From Flavobacteriaceae bacterium (GTDB lineage Bacteria; Bacteroidota; Bacteroidia; Flavobacteriales; Flavobacteriaceae), in assembly GCA_013214065.1 (NCBI GenBank), contig JABSPK010000002.1:124001-188000 (forward strand): 64,000 nucleotides of DNA. The letters run 5' to 3'. Within the stretch, counting starts at the first letter, position 1. Every line of letters starts with the position of its first letter. The notes below the pieces were generated by a model, which was not told the origin of the DNA, made no database searches, and saw only the letters and a list, made by a program, of their open reading frames with translations. This document shows positions 26,195 to 34,710 of this stretch, one piece after another. The position numbers and the translations under genes are program-made.

Positions 26195-29035
26195 CTATAC
26201 TTCAGCATAGGCTTCGATAGGGGTGCAGGTGCAGATCAAATTACGATCCCCAAAGGCTTCATCCGTTCTTCTTACCGTCGGCCAAAACTTGTTTTCGTGT
26301 ACAAAAGGTAGTGGAAAAGCCGCTTTTTGCCTCGAATAAGGAAAATCCCATTGGTCGCTGGTTACCATGGCCAAGGTATGTGGCGCATTTTTCAGGACAT
26401 TGTTCGGCTCTTCGGCAACAGCAGTTTCTATTTCCGCTCGAATCGACAGCATGGCATCACAGAAACGATCCAATTCAGCCAAGCCTTCGCTCTCGGTAGG
26501 TTCGATCATGATGGTGCCCGCGACAGGAAACGAAACCGTAGGGGCATGGAATCCATAGTCCATCAGCCTTTTGGCAATATCGGTCACTTCGATACCGTGT
26601 GCTTTGAAAGGTCGGCAATCGATGATCATCTCATGAGCGGCACGACCGCCTTCACCCGTATATAGGACCTCATAACTTCCGTTAAGACGTTCTTTGATAT
26701 AATTCGCGTTCAAAATGGCGATTTTGGTGGCATCGGTAACCCCTTGGCCCCCCAACATTTTGATGTAGCCATATGATATCAAGCAAGCCAAGGCACTACC
26801 CCAAGGGGCGGCCGAAATTGCGGTTATCGCTTGTTCACCCCCCGTTTCGATAACGGGATTCGTCGGTAAAAACGGCTTTAGCTGAGGTGCGACACAGATG
26901 GGGCCTACACCTGGTCCGCCCCCTCCATGTGGAATGGCGAAGGTCTTATGCAGGTTCAAATGGCAGACATCCGCACCGATGGTTGCGGGGTTGGTCAGCC
27001 CTACTTGGGCGTTCATGTTGGCCCCATCCATATACACTTGTCCACCATGATCATGGATCAGCTGGGTGATATATCGTATGGAGGATTCGAATACACCATG
27101 TGTCGAAGGGTATGTGACCATTAGGGCGGCAAGATTTTCGGAATGGGCCTTAACCTTTTCTTCGAGATCGATGACATCGATGTTTCCTTGTTCATCGGTT
27201 TTGGTGACTACCACCTTCATGCCGGCCATAACCGCCGAAGCTGGATTCGTTCCGTGGGCAGAAGCAGGAATGAGGCAAATGTTGCGATGCGCTTCACCGT
27301 TGGCCTCATGATAGGCCCGAATGGTCATTAGGCCTGCGTACTCGCCCTGAGCACCCGAATTGGGTTGTAAAGAGGTGGCGGCGAAACCGGTAATCGTATT
27401 TAATTGGGCTTCGAGCTCGTTCAGCATTATTTGGTATCCTTCCACTTGGTTTAAAGGAACGAACGGGTGGATGTTTCCCCAATTCGGCCAACTCAATGGC
27501 AGCATTTCAGAAGCTGCGTTCAGTTTCATCGTACAACTTCCCAATGATATCATGGAATGGTTCAATGCGAGGTCTTTGCGCTCGAGGCGTTTGATATAAC
27601 GCATCAATTCCGTTTCCGAATGGTAGGCGTTGAACACTTCATGTTCCAGATATGGGGAGTTTCGCTGAAGCGTTAATGGAATGCCGTCGGTCGTTGCCGA
27701 AGGGGTATTCGGGGCGTCTACCAATGCGAATAGTTTCAAAAGTGCGTTGAGATCCTCATGACTGGTGGCCTCGTTCAAAGAAATAGTGACCGTTTTACCA
27801 TCGATGTAGTGGAGGTTGATGCCGCGATCTTCAGCCTTTTCCTTTAACTCATCTGCATTGAAGACATCCAGTTTAAGCGTATCGAAAAACGCGGTGTTCC
27901 GTTGTCCGAAACCGATTTCAGAGAGCTTATTGCCCAACATAACGGTCTTCTGATGGACTTGTGATGCGATGTAGCGTAACCCTTTTGGGCCGTGATAAAC
28001 AGCATACATGCCGGCCATCACCGCCAAAAGTACTTGTGCGGTACAAATATTCGAGGTCGCTTTATCGCGTTTGATGTGCTGTTCACGGGTCTGCAAGGCC
28101 ATCCGCAAGGCAGGGTTGCCGTCGGTATCCTTGGTCATTCCAATGATCCGACCGGGAATATTTCTTTTGTAGGCTTCCTTGGTAGCGAAAAAAGCCGCAT
28201 GTGGGCCGCCATAACCGAGTGGTATCCCAAAGCGTTGGGTGGTGCCTACGACGACATCCACTCCCCATTCACCAGGAGGGGTCAAGAGTACTAAGCTCAA
28301 GATGTCAGCGGCGACCGCCACCTTGATATCGTTCGTTTTGGCATTTGCCGTAAATTCGGAATAATCGGTTACTTGCCCATGTTTGCCGGGGTACTGCAAT
28401 AAGGCCCCATAAAAATCCTCCGAAAAATCAAAGGAAGCGGGGTCCCCGTATTGCAATTGGATACCTAGGGGTTTCGAACGGGTTTCGAGCAAACTCATAG
28501 TTTGCGGCAATACGTCATTCGCAACGAAAAATTTAGATACACCGGCTTTCTTCTGAACCCTTCTACGGGTATCGAACAACATCGTCATGGCCTCTGCCGC
28601 CGCGGTACTCTCATCAAGCAGGGAAGCATTGGCGATCTCCATGCCGGTCAAATCACAGACCATGGTCTGGAAATTCAACAAGGCTTCAAGTCTTCCTTGG
28701 GCGATTTCTGCCTGGTAGGGTGTATATGCGGTGTACCAACCCGGATTTTCAAGAATGTTCCTTTTGATTACCGAAGGGGTCAAACTTTCATGATACCCAA
28801 GACCGATGTACGATTTGAAAACCTTGTTCTTTGCGGCCAATGATTGTAATAGCTCCAAAAATCGATGCTCACTGATCGCTTCGGGTAATGCTAAGGACCC
28901 TTTTAGACGAATGTCATCCGGAATAGTCTGGTCAATCAGTTCGTCAAGATGGGCAACTCCAACGATTTCGAACATTTTTTGTAAGTCCCCCTCGCCGATG
29001 CCAATGTGGCGCAATGCAAAATTCTCCGTATTCAT
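26195..29035 (-). CDS. gcvP: Glycine dehydrogenase (decarboxylating), P-protein
   Basis: 946 residues from ATG 29035, the full single-chain length of GcvP (both P1 and P2 halves fused). It is the pyridoxal-phosphate enzyme of the glycine cleavage system, decarboxylating glycine and passing the aminomethyl group to the H-protein lipoyl arm. The PLP lysine is Lys697 in [19 protein letters not shown]. Other landmarks: [60 protein letters not shown] and [10 protein letters not shown]. No glycine riboswitch fold is visible upstream, and gcvT and gcvH are not in the window. Confidence 0.96.
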   Translation of the reverse strand: MNTENFALRHIGIGEGDLQKMFEIVGVAHLDELIDQTIPDDIRLKGSLALPEAISEHRFLELLQSLAAKNKVFKSYIGLGYHESLTPSVIKRNILENPGWYTAYTPYQAEIAQGRLEALLNFQTMVCDLTGMEIANASLLDESTAAAEAMTMLFDTRRRVQKKAGVSKFFVANDVLPQTMSLLETRSKPLGIQLQYGDPASFDFSEDFYGALLQYPGKHGQVTDYSEFTANAKTNDIKVAVAADILSLVLLTPPGEWGVDVVVGTTQRFGIPLGYGGPHAAFFATKEAYKRNIPGRIIGMTKDTDGNPALRMALQTREQHIKRDKATSNICTAQVLLAVMAGMYAVYHGPKGLRYIASQVHQKTVMLGNKLSEIGFGQRNTAFFDTLKLDVFNADELKEKAEDRGINLHYIDGKTVTISLNEATSHEDLNALLKLFALVDAPNTPSATTDGIPLTLQRNSPYLEHEVFNAYHSETELMRYIKRLERKDLALNHSMISLGSCTMKLNAASEMLPLSWPNWGNIHPFVPLNQVEGYQIMLNELEAQLNTITGFAATSLQPNSGAQGEYAGLMTIRAYHEANGEAHRNICLIPASAHGTNPASAVMAGMKVVVTKTDEQGNIDVIDLEEKVKAHSENLAALMVTYPSTHGVFESSIRYITQLIHDHGGQVYMDGANMNAQVGLTNPATIGADVCHLNLHKTFAIPHGGGGPGVGPICVAPQLKPFLPTNPVIETGGEQAITAISAAPWGSALACLISYGYIKMLGGQGVTDATKIAILNANYIKERLNGSYEVLYTGEGGRAAHEMIIDCRPFKAHGIEVTDIAKRLMDYGFHAPTVSFPVAGTIMIEPTESEGLAELDRFCDAMLSIRAEIETAVAEEPNNVLKNAPHTLAMVTSDQWDFPYSRQKAAFPLPFVHENKFWPTVRRTDEAFGDRNLICTCTPIEAYAEV

Positions 29036-29053
29036 AATGCGAAAATAATTGGG

Positions 29054-29061
29054 CAAAATTA
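29054..29061 (-). promoter_or_regulatory. Promoter -7 element of gcvP
   Basis: Minus-strand TAATTTTG, exact TAnnTTTG match, 18 nt before the ATG at 29035. It lies downstream of the alternative start at 29056, which is therefore unlikely. Confidence 0.45.
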
Positions 29062-29145
29062 GGGATAAATTGGGGGAAAACGTCCATTTTTCCGTTGTGG
29101 TGGACCAAAGTTTTTAACTAGTATTCAATTTTCTTCAGCAATGGG

Positions 29146-29153
29146 TAATTTTG
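29146..29153 (+). promoter_or_regulatory. Promoter -7 element (TAATTTTG) of the UbiA-like gene
   Basis: Exact TAnnTTTG match only 4 nt before the first ATG (29158). If used, the transcript would begin at or just after that ATG, favouring the second ATG at 29167 or leaderless initiation. Confidence 0.35.
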
Positions 29154-29157
29154 TTGA

Positions 29158-29988
29158 ATGCAGACGATGCGACGATTTTTTGATTTTTACCTAGATGCCA
29201 GTGTACATGTGGCTTTAGCCGTAGTTGCCCTATATGGCCAAACCCTGCTTACCTTCAACATAACGGCCAACCCCAAGGTGTCGGTTTTCCTTTTTTGTGC
29301 CACAATTGTCTGCTATAATTTCATGAAATACGGTGTTGAGGCCGAAAAATACGTTTTGGTTTCCAATGCCTACCACCGGATCATTCAGGCATTTAGCTTT
29401 TTGGCCTTCTTGGGGTGTCTTTATTTTTTTTGGTATTTAGACCTTAGGTTATGGATCTGTATCTTGATTTTGACCTTGGTATCGGCCTTGTATGCCATAC
29501 CGTTTTTACCCGGTTTTAAAAATCTTAGGAGTCTTGGGGGCATGAAAGTATTTTTGGTGGCTTTTGTTTGGGTCGGCCTCACCTTGGTCGTACCGTTCGT
29601 AGAAGCCCAGCTTCCGATACATGGTGGATTTTATGCCGCCGCAGCGATGCGTTTTTTATTGGTGGTCGTATTGATATTGCCATTCGAAATAAGGGACTTA
29701 GGGGTCGATGATAGCAGCCTTCGGACCCTGCCCCAACAATTTGGGGTAGGACGAACGAAACTATTGGGATATGGTTTGGTAACCACAATGGTCTTCATTT
29801 TTATCCTAACGGCCCCGTCTTTCAACGAAGCCTTGCATTTTTCAATGTTGTGCGTATTTCTTTTGCTGGGATTGTATTTCAGTTCGGAGCGGAATACGAA
29901 ATACTACGCGGGGTTTTGGATCGAATCGATTCCAATAGCATGGTGGTTGTTGGGACTGGTAATGCTGCGGTATCAGCTTCCTTTTTGA
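29158..29988 (+). CDS. UbiA-like multi-pass membrane protein
   Basis: 276 residues with about eight hydrophobic segments spread over the whole length. The shape and the segment EIRDLGVDDSSLRTLPQQFGVGRTKLLGY (about 179-207) resemble the second Asp-rich loop of UbiA prenyltransferases. The first loop, normally NDxxDxxxD, reads CYNFMKYGVEAEKY here and has lost the metal-binding aspartates. It may be a divergent prenyltransferase-fold protein with another role. The start may be 29158 or 29167. Its end overlaps the convergent anti-sigma gene by 16 nt. Confidence 0.7.
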   Translation: MQTMRRFFDFYLDASVHVALAVVALYGQTLLTFNITANPKVSVFLFCATIVCYNFMKYGVEAEKYVLVSNAYHRIIQAFSFLAFLGCLYFFWYLDLRLWICILILTLVSALYAIPFLPGFKNLRSLGGMKVFLVAFVWVGLTLVVPFVEAQLPIHGGFYAAAAMRFLLVVVLILPFEIRDLGVDDSSLRTLPQQFGVGRTKLLGYGLVTTMVFIFILTAPSFNEALHFSMLCVFLLLGLYFSSERNTKYYAGFWIESIPIAWWLLGLVMLRYQLPF

Positions 29989-30203
29989 AGTTCTTGCTTC
30001 ATCTTTTCCTTTTCGGAGTCAGAGAGCATTTTCATGTTGGCCTGTTCACACAGGCCGGTTAAGGTAGTGTTCTTTTTGGTGAATGCCGCACAGGTTTTAC
30101 AATACAGAATGTGGAATTTCAATTTCACGATTTCCCAAAAACTGGCTTCCTCGTATTGCGATTTATTGCAGATAATTGCGGCTTCTTCACATGAAATCTT
30201 CAT
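29973..30203 (-). CDS. Small ZAS-type zinc-binding anti-sigma factor
   Basis: 76 residues with no membrane segment. The HxxxCxxC zinc-anti-sigma motif is seen as His31-Cys35-Cys38 in FHILYCKTC, with an additional early Cys5/Cys12 pair. It starts 1 nt after the stop of the ECF sigma gene, the usual order for a sigma/anti-sigma pair. A soluble ZAS protein can respond directly to redox or zinc inside the cytoplasm (as RsrA does), but the signal here is unknown. The identification rests on motif and position. Confidence 0.75.
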   Translation of the reverse strand: MKISCEEAAIICNKSQYEEASFWEIVKLKFHILYCKTCAAFTKKNTTLTGLCEQANMKMLSDSEKEKMKQELQKGS

Positions 30204-30204
30204 T

Positions 30205-30759
30205 CTAAAACCAATTTTGATTCATACAGCCCATCAAGGCCGTCCGTGCCCGATGGATCATCACCCAAAGGTTTGATGGGTTGATTCCTAGTTCATTGCA
30301 GATGTCTTCGGTGCTCATTCCTTGTATAGTCTTCATTTTAAAGACCAAGGATTGCTTTTGGGGTAGCTTTGCGATACATTCTTGGATCGCAAGGCCCAAT
30401 TCTTCATTTTCAATGGTATCATCACCACCCTTGCTGAAGGGGTCGGCAACACGTTCTTCCAACCAATCACCTTCGTCTTCGCTAGCTGAAGTATAATTGA
30501 TGCGTACCTCGGCCTTACCCTTTTTCGAGTTTATCTTGCGGTAGTGGTCGATGACTTTTCGTTTCAATATAGCGATAAGCCATGTGCGTTCTGCAGCATC
30601 ACCCTTGTAGTTTTTAGCGGAGTTCAACCCGGCAAAAAAGGTTTCTTGTACCAAGTCTTTTGCTATTTCCGCATCACTAACTCGAGCTACGGCATAGTTG
30701 AACAGGTAGTCGGCATAATTATCGACCCATTTTTCAGGATGTAACTCGTGTGCGGGCAT
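30205..30759 (-). CDS. ECF-type RNA polymerase sigma-70 factor
   Basis: 184 residues from ATG 30759. Region 2 is about 15-85, with DYLFNYAVARVSDAEIAKDLVQETFFAGL and the DNA-melting segment AERTWLIAILKRKVIDHYRK. A longer-than-usual acidic linker follows (ASEDEGDWLEERVADPFSKGGDDTIEN). Region 4 is about 120-180 with LPQKQSLVFKMKTIQGMSTEDICNELGINPSNLWVMIHRAR. The promoter -7 box at 30778-30785 overlaps the upstream in-frame codon at 30780, supporting the start chosen. Its partner ZAS protein follows 1 nt later. Targets are unknown. Confidence 0.92.
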   Translation of the reverse strand: MPAHELHPEKWVDNYADYLFNYAVARVSDAEIAKDLVQETFFAGLNSAKNYKGDAAERTWLIAILKRKVIDHYRKINSKKGKAEVRINYTSASEDEGDWLEERVADPFSKGGDDTIENEELGLAIQECIAKLPQKQSLVFKMKTIQGMSTEDICNELGINPSNLWVMIHRARTALMGCMNQNWF

Positions 30760-30777
30760 GCTAGTTTTTCGGAGTAC

Positions 30778-30785
30778 CAAATGTA
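30778..30785 (-). promoter_or_regulatory. Promoter -7 element of the ECF sigma/anti-sigma operon
   Basis: Minus-strand TACATTTG, exact TAnnTTTG match, 18 nt before the sigma ATG. This implies transcription by the main sigma factor rather than only by autoactivation. Confidence 0.45.
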
Positions 30786-30901
30786 ATGGATTTTAGTTAA
30801 TGCTTCTTGTTAATGAATCAATACAAACGACTTCAAAAAATATCACAAGAAGTTCACGGTCCTATACTTTGACGTAATGTTAACAGTTGGATTTAAGCCG
30901 A

Positions 30902-32932
30902 CTATGCCGTTTTGTCAACAAGTCCGGCCCGTTCTAAAAGGGGCTCAATGCTAGGTTCGGCGCCTCGAAATCGAACATAAAGTTCCATGGGGTCTTCGGT
31001 ACCCCCTTTTGAAAGTACGTGGTTTTTGAACTTGTCGGCCACGGTTCTATTGAATATACCCTCTTGTTTAAAGTACGCAAAGGCATCGGCATCGAGTACT
31101 TCGGCCCACTTATAACTATAATAACCTGATGCATACCCGCCTTGAAATATGTGGGCAAAAGCGGTACTCATACATGTTGAAGGGGTTTCAGGATATAAGC
31201 CGGTGTCTTTGAACGCCTTGGTTTCAACGGCCTTGACATCCGTGACGCCAGTGGGATCACTACCATGCCATGCCATATCCAGAAAACCAAAGCTTAACTG
31301 CCTGAGGGTGGCCATACCTTCTTGAAAGGTAGCTGTAGCCTTGATTTTATCGATTAAGTGTCGTGGGATCACTTCTCCGGTCCCATAATGTTTGGCGAAG
31401 AGTTTTAGGGCTTCCGGTTCGTAGCACCAATTCTCAAGGATTTGACTGGGCAACTCCACAAAATCCCAATAGACCGAAGTTCCTGAGAGTCCAGGGTAAA
31501 CCGTATCCGCCAACATACCGTGTAATCCATGACCGAACTCGTGAAAAAGGGTGGTCACTTCGTTAAACGTCAACAAAGAAGGTGTGCTGGGGGTTGATGG
31601 GGTAAAATTGCAGACATTCGAAATATGGGGGCGCACATTTTCGCCGTTTTGCTTGTATTGTGGTTTGAAGGAAGTCATCCAGGCACCGCCCCTTTTTCCC
31701 TTCCGGGGATGGAAATCAGCATAAAACAAGGCAACATACGTTCCTTGTTTGTTGTAAACTTCGTAAGTCTTTACTTCTTTATGATAGGTTTCAACCTCAT
31801 GGACTTCTTTGAAGTTAAGATCGAACAATCGTTCTGCGACCTCGAACACCCCAGCAATGACGTTTTCAAGCTTGAAATAGGGCTTTAGTTGTTCGTCATC
31901 CAAATCAAAACGCTCTTGTTTTAGTTTTTCGGTGTAGAAGGAGCCGTCCCATTTTTCAAGGGTCTCGATGCCGTCGGTCTTGTATGCGAAATCTTGAAGT
32001 TCCTTGAATTCCTTTTCAGCCGCCGGTTTTGCTTTTTGTAAAAGTTCGTCCAAGAAACCCAATACGGTTTCCGGGCGTTTGGCCATGCGTTCTTCTAAAA
32101 CGAAGTGGGCGTGGTTGGCATACCCTAATAAATTGGCACGTTCAAAGCGCAAATTGGCAATGGCGATCACGTGCTCTTGGTTGTCATGGTCGTTGCCTTT
32201 GAAGGCCTTGCTGCCAAAGGCTAGGGCCAGTTTTTTACGCAGGCTCCTATTTTTGGCATATTTCATAAAGGGAAGGTAGCTGGGGTAGTCCAACGTGATC
32301 AACCAGCCCTTTTTATTTTTCGACTTGGCCAACTGGGCAGCCGCTTCCTTGGCATGTTCAGGTAGACCATCCAAATCCCCCTCCTCGGTCAAGTGCATTT
32401 CAAACGCATTGGTCTCGGCCAGCACATTCTCACCGAATTTGAGTTTCAATTGCGCTAAGGTGGCGTCGATTTCCCTTAAGCGCTGTTTTTTATCATTCGG
32501 CAGATTGGCCCCGTTTCGACTAAAGTTCTTGTAGGTCTTTTCAAGAAGCATGCGCTGTTCGGCGCTTAATTCGAGCGTTGATTTTTGGTCATAGACGGCC
32601 TTGATCCTTTCGAATAGCTTCTCGTTCAAGATAATATCGTTCTGATAGGCCGACAACCAGGGTGATACCTCTTGGGCGATTTGCTGAATAGTCTCATTGG
32701 TTTCGGCCGCATTAAGATTGAAGAAAACACTTGAAATCCGCCCGAGTTGCTGTCCTGCGAAATCGAGTTTGGCAATGGTATTCCCAAAAGTAGGGGCTTC
32801 ACTTTGTGCTGTAATGGCATCGATTTCGCCCCGTGCCTCTTCGATGGCATGTTCGAAGGCCGGTTTGAAATGGGCATTTTCGATTTTTGAGAACGGCGCT
32901 TGATCAAAGGGTTGAAGCAGGGGGTTGTTCAT
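30902..32932 (-). CDS. M3 family zinc oligopeptidase (Dcp/OpdA-like)
   Basis: 676 residues, the normal length of the family, without signal peptide, so cytoplasmic. The zinc motif HEFGHGLHG begins at His464, with the downstream Glu ligand in WDFVELPSQILENW (about 489-502). N-terminal helical domain typical of M3A peptidases (NPLLQPFDQAPFSKIENAHFKPAFEHAIEEARGEI) and the C-terminal YYSYKWAEVLDADAFAYF are both visible. It cleaves short peptides, as in dipeptidyl carboxypeptidase or oligopeptidase A. It begins 32 nt after purE on the same strand and may be read from the purKE promoter. Confidence 0.94.
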   Translation of the reverse strand: MNNPLLQPFDQAPFSKIENAHFKPAFEHAIEEARGEIDAITAQSEAPTFGNTIAKLDFAGQQLGRISSVFFNLNAAETNETIQQIAQEVSPWLSAYQNDIILNEKLFERIKAVYDQKSTLELSAEQRMLLEKTYKNFSRNGANLPNDKKQRLREIDATLAQLKLKFGENVLAETNAFEMHLTEEGDLDGLPEHAKEAAAQLAKSKNKKGWLITLDYPSYLPFMKYAKNRSLRKKLALAFGSKAFKGNDHDNQEHVIAIANLRFERANLLGYANHAHFVLEERMAKRPETVLGFLDELLQKAKPAAEKEFKELQDFAYKTDGIETLEKWDGSFYTEKLKQERFDLDDEQLKPYFKLENVIAGVFEVAERLFDLNFKEVHEVETYHKEVKTYEVYNKQGTYVALFYADFHPRKGKRGGAWMTSFKPQYKQNGENVRPHISNVCNFTPSTPSTPSLLTFNEVTTLFHEFGHGLHGMLADTVYPGLSGTSVYWDFVELPSQILENWCYEPEALKLFAKHYGTGEVIPRHLIDKIKATATFQEGMATLRQLSFGFLDMAWHGSDPTGVTDVKAVETKAFKDTGLYPETPSTCMSTAFAHIFQGGYASGYYSYKWAEVLDADAFAYFKQEGIFNRTVADKFKNHVLSKGGTEDPMELYVRFRGAEPSIEPLLERAGLVDKTA

Positions 32933-32964
32933 TGGGATGGGAATTTGCTACGAACGGATTCGGA

Positions 32965-33456
32965 TTATTGCTTTTTTTTCATGGCTTCGGCGCCTTTGAT
33001 GACTTTCTCTTTGAGACCCTCTTTATAGAGCACCATTTTATCGCGGACGCATGGATCGTTGCTCCCGATGATCTGGGCTGCCAAGATCCCGGCATTTTTG
33101 GCCCCGTTTAAGGCCACCGTCGCCACTGGCACCCCACCTGGCATTTGTAAGATCGACAAGACCGAATCCCAACCATCGATGGAATTCGAACTCTTGACCG
33201 GCACGCCGATGACCGGCAGTGGTGACAAGGACGCCACCATGCCCGGTAAATGGGCTGCTCCGCCCGCACCTGCGATAATGACGCTATAGCCATTGGTGTG
33301 GGCGTTTTTTCCGAATTCGAATAATTTCTCAGGCGTACGATGTGCCGAAACGATATCGACATCGACTTCGATATCGAAACCTTTCAGGATATCAACGGCA
33401 TCTTGCATGACGGGCAGGTCACTGGTACTGCCCATGATTACGGCTACTTTGCTCAT
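32965..33456 (-). CDS. purE: N5-carboxyaminoimidazole ribonucleotide mutase (PurE)
   Basis: 163 residues, class I PurE. It interconverts N5-CAIR and CAIR in purine synthesis. The N-terminal VAVIMGSTSDLPVMQ substrate loop, SAHRTPEKLFEF (catalytic His), AGAGGAAHLPGMVAS and LPVIGVPVKSSNSIDGWDSVLSILQMPGGVPVATV are all conserved. The start overlaps the purK stop by 4 nt (ATGA), so translation is coupled to its pathway partner. Confidence 0.97.
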   Translation of the reverse strand: MSKVAVIMGSTSDLPVMQDAVDILKGFDIEVDVDIVSAHRTPEKLFEFGKNAHTNGYSVIIAGAGGAAHLPGMVASLSPLPVIGVPVKSSNSIDGWDSVLSILQMPGGVPVATVALNGAKNAGILAAQIIGSNDPCVRDKMVLYKEGLKEKVIKGAEAMKKKQ

Positions 33457-34607
33457 TTGCTTTTTACGATTATCGTTTCTTTTACTTGTTGGGCCAGTTG
33501 CCTTGCTTTGGCCATATCGGGATCAACAATGGTCACGTGGCCCATTTTTCGAAATGGCCGGGTCTGTTTTTTTCCATAGATATGTGGGGTGACACCTTCC
33601 AATTCAAGGATCTGTTCCATATTCTCATAAACCACCCCGCCGGTATGGCCTTCAGCTCCGACAAGGTTGACCATTACCCCCGCGACCTTGCTATCCGTGT
33701 TGCCCAAAGGTAACCCTAAAATAGCCCTGATGTGTTGTTCGAATTGGTTGGTATAACTGGCTTCGATGCTGTAGTGACCGCTGTTATGCGGCCGAGGAGC
33801 CACTTCGTTAACCAATATCGAGTCATCTTCGGTTTGGAACATCTCAACGGCCAAAAGCCCGACCTGTTTGATGTTCTCTGAAACCTTCAATGCGGTTTCC
33901 CTGGCTTTTTTGGCTACTTCTTGGTCGATACGCGCCGGGCAGATGACGTATTCCACCTGATTGGCCTCAGGGTGGAATTCCATTTCGACGACCGGGTAGG
34001 TCTTGATCGATCCATTGGCGCTGCGCGCCACGATGACGGCCAATTCGTTTTTAAAGGGGATTAGGGTTTCGGCAATGCATTCGACATTCGGCAAAGCATC
34101 AAGGTCCTCCGCCTTGCGTACTATTTTTACCCCTTGCCCATCATATCCGAACTGGGCGCTTTTCCATACGAAGGGCAATTGTACCCCACCGTTGGCCAGG
34201 CTGTCTTTGATTTCAGAGGTATAGGCAAACCGAGTAAACGGGGCGGTGGGTATCTGATTATCGGTATAAAATAGTTTTTGGGTCGCTTTGTTCTGTATGA
34301 TCCTTAAGGCCTTGGTCGGTGGGTAGACGGTCACCCCTTCGTTTTCCAACCGTTCCAAAGCGTCGGTATTGATATTTTCGATTTCTATGGTCACTACATC
34401 GCAGTCTTTCCCAAACCGGTATACCGTTTCGAAATCCAAAAGATCGCCCAAGACGAACTCATCACATGCCAATCGGCTAGGGGCTGCCTGAGAGGCGTCC
34501 ATTACTTTGGTACGGATATCCCACTTCCTGGTCTCGTATAAGAGCATTTTTCCCAATTGCCCTCCACCTACGATTCCTAATTTAAATGATGACGAAAAAT
34601 ACTGCAT
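33453..34607 (-). CDS. purK: 5-(carboxyamino)imidazole ribonucleotide synthase (PurK)
   Basis: 384 residues. An ATP-grasp enzyme that makes N5-CAIR from AIR, bicarbonate and ATP. N-terminal GIVGGGQLGKML (11-22), the ATP-grasp core with PFVWKSAQFGYDGQGVKIV and VECIAETLIPFKNELAVIVARS, and EVAPRPHNSGHYSIEA in the active site. Upstream of purE in the classical purK-purE order with a 4-nt overlap. A -7 promoter box lies 20 nt before its ATG, and the divergent gene is another purine enzyme, so this is a purine region. Confidence 0.97.
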   Translation of the reverse strand: MQYFSSSFKLGIVGGGQLGKMLLYETRKWDIRTKVMDASQAAPSRLACDEFVLGDLLDFETVYRFGKDCDVVTIEIENINTDALERLENEGVTVYPPTKALRIIQNKATQKLFYTDNQIPTAPFTRFAYTSEIKDSLANGGVQLPFVWKSAQFGYDGQGVKIVRKAEDLDALPNVECIAETLIPFKNELAVIVARSANGSIKTYPVVEMEFHPEANQVEYVICPARIDQEVAKKARETALKVSENIKQVGLLAVEMFQTEDDSILVNEVAPRPHNSGHYSIEASYTNQFEQHIRAILGLPLGNTDSKVAGVMVNLVGAEGHTGGVVYENMEQILELEGVTPHIYGKKQTRPFRKMGHVTIVDPDMAKARQLAQQVKETIIVKSK

Positions 34608-34626
34608 GACGATGTTGTAACGCTAG

Positions 34627-34634
34627 CAAAAATA
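34627..34634 (-). promoter_or_regulatory. Promoter -7 element of purKE
   Basis: Minus-strand TATTTTTG, exact TAnnTTTG match, 19 nt before the purK ATG. It faces away from the hpt-adk promoter about 60 bp further on. Confidence 0.45.
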
Positions 34635-34689
34635 CATCGAATTCACCAAAGGATAAAGGCATGCCAGCAAGGGCGCATTCAAAAAATGC

Positions 34690-34697
34690 TATCTTTG
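34690..34697 (+). promoter_or_regulatory. Promoter -7 element (TATCTTTG) of the hpt-adk fusion gene
   Basis: Exact TAnnTTTG match 13 nt before ATG 34711. The predicted start site (about 34703) is at or beside the alternative GTG start at 34705, favouring the ATG. Confidence 0.5.
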
Positions 34698-34710
34698 CGC
34701 TCCTGTGAAA

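Noticed and set aside
28981-29157. Glycine riboswitch before gcvP
   Set aside because: The leader is too short and lacks the conserved riboswitch core; only a promoter box is seen.
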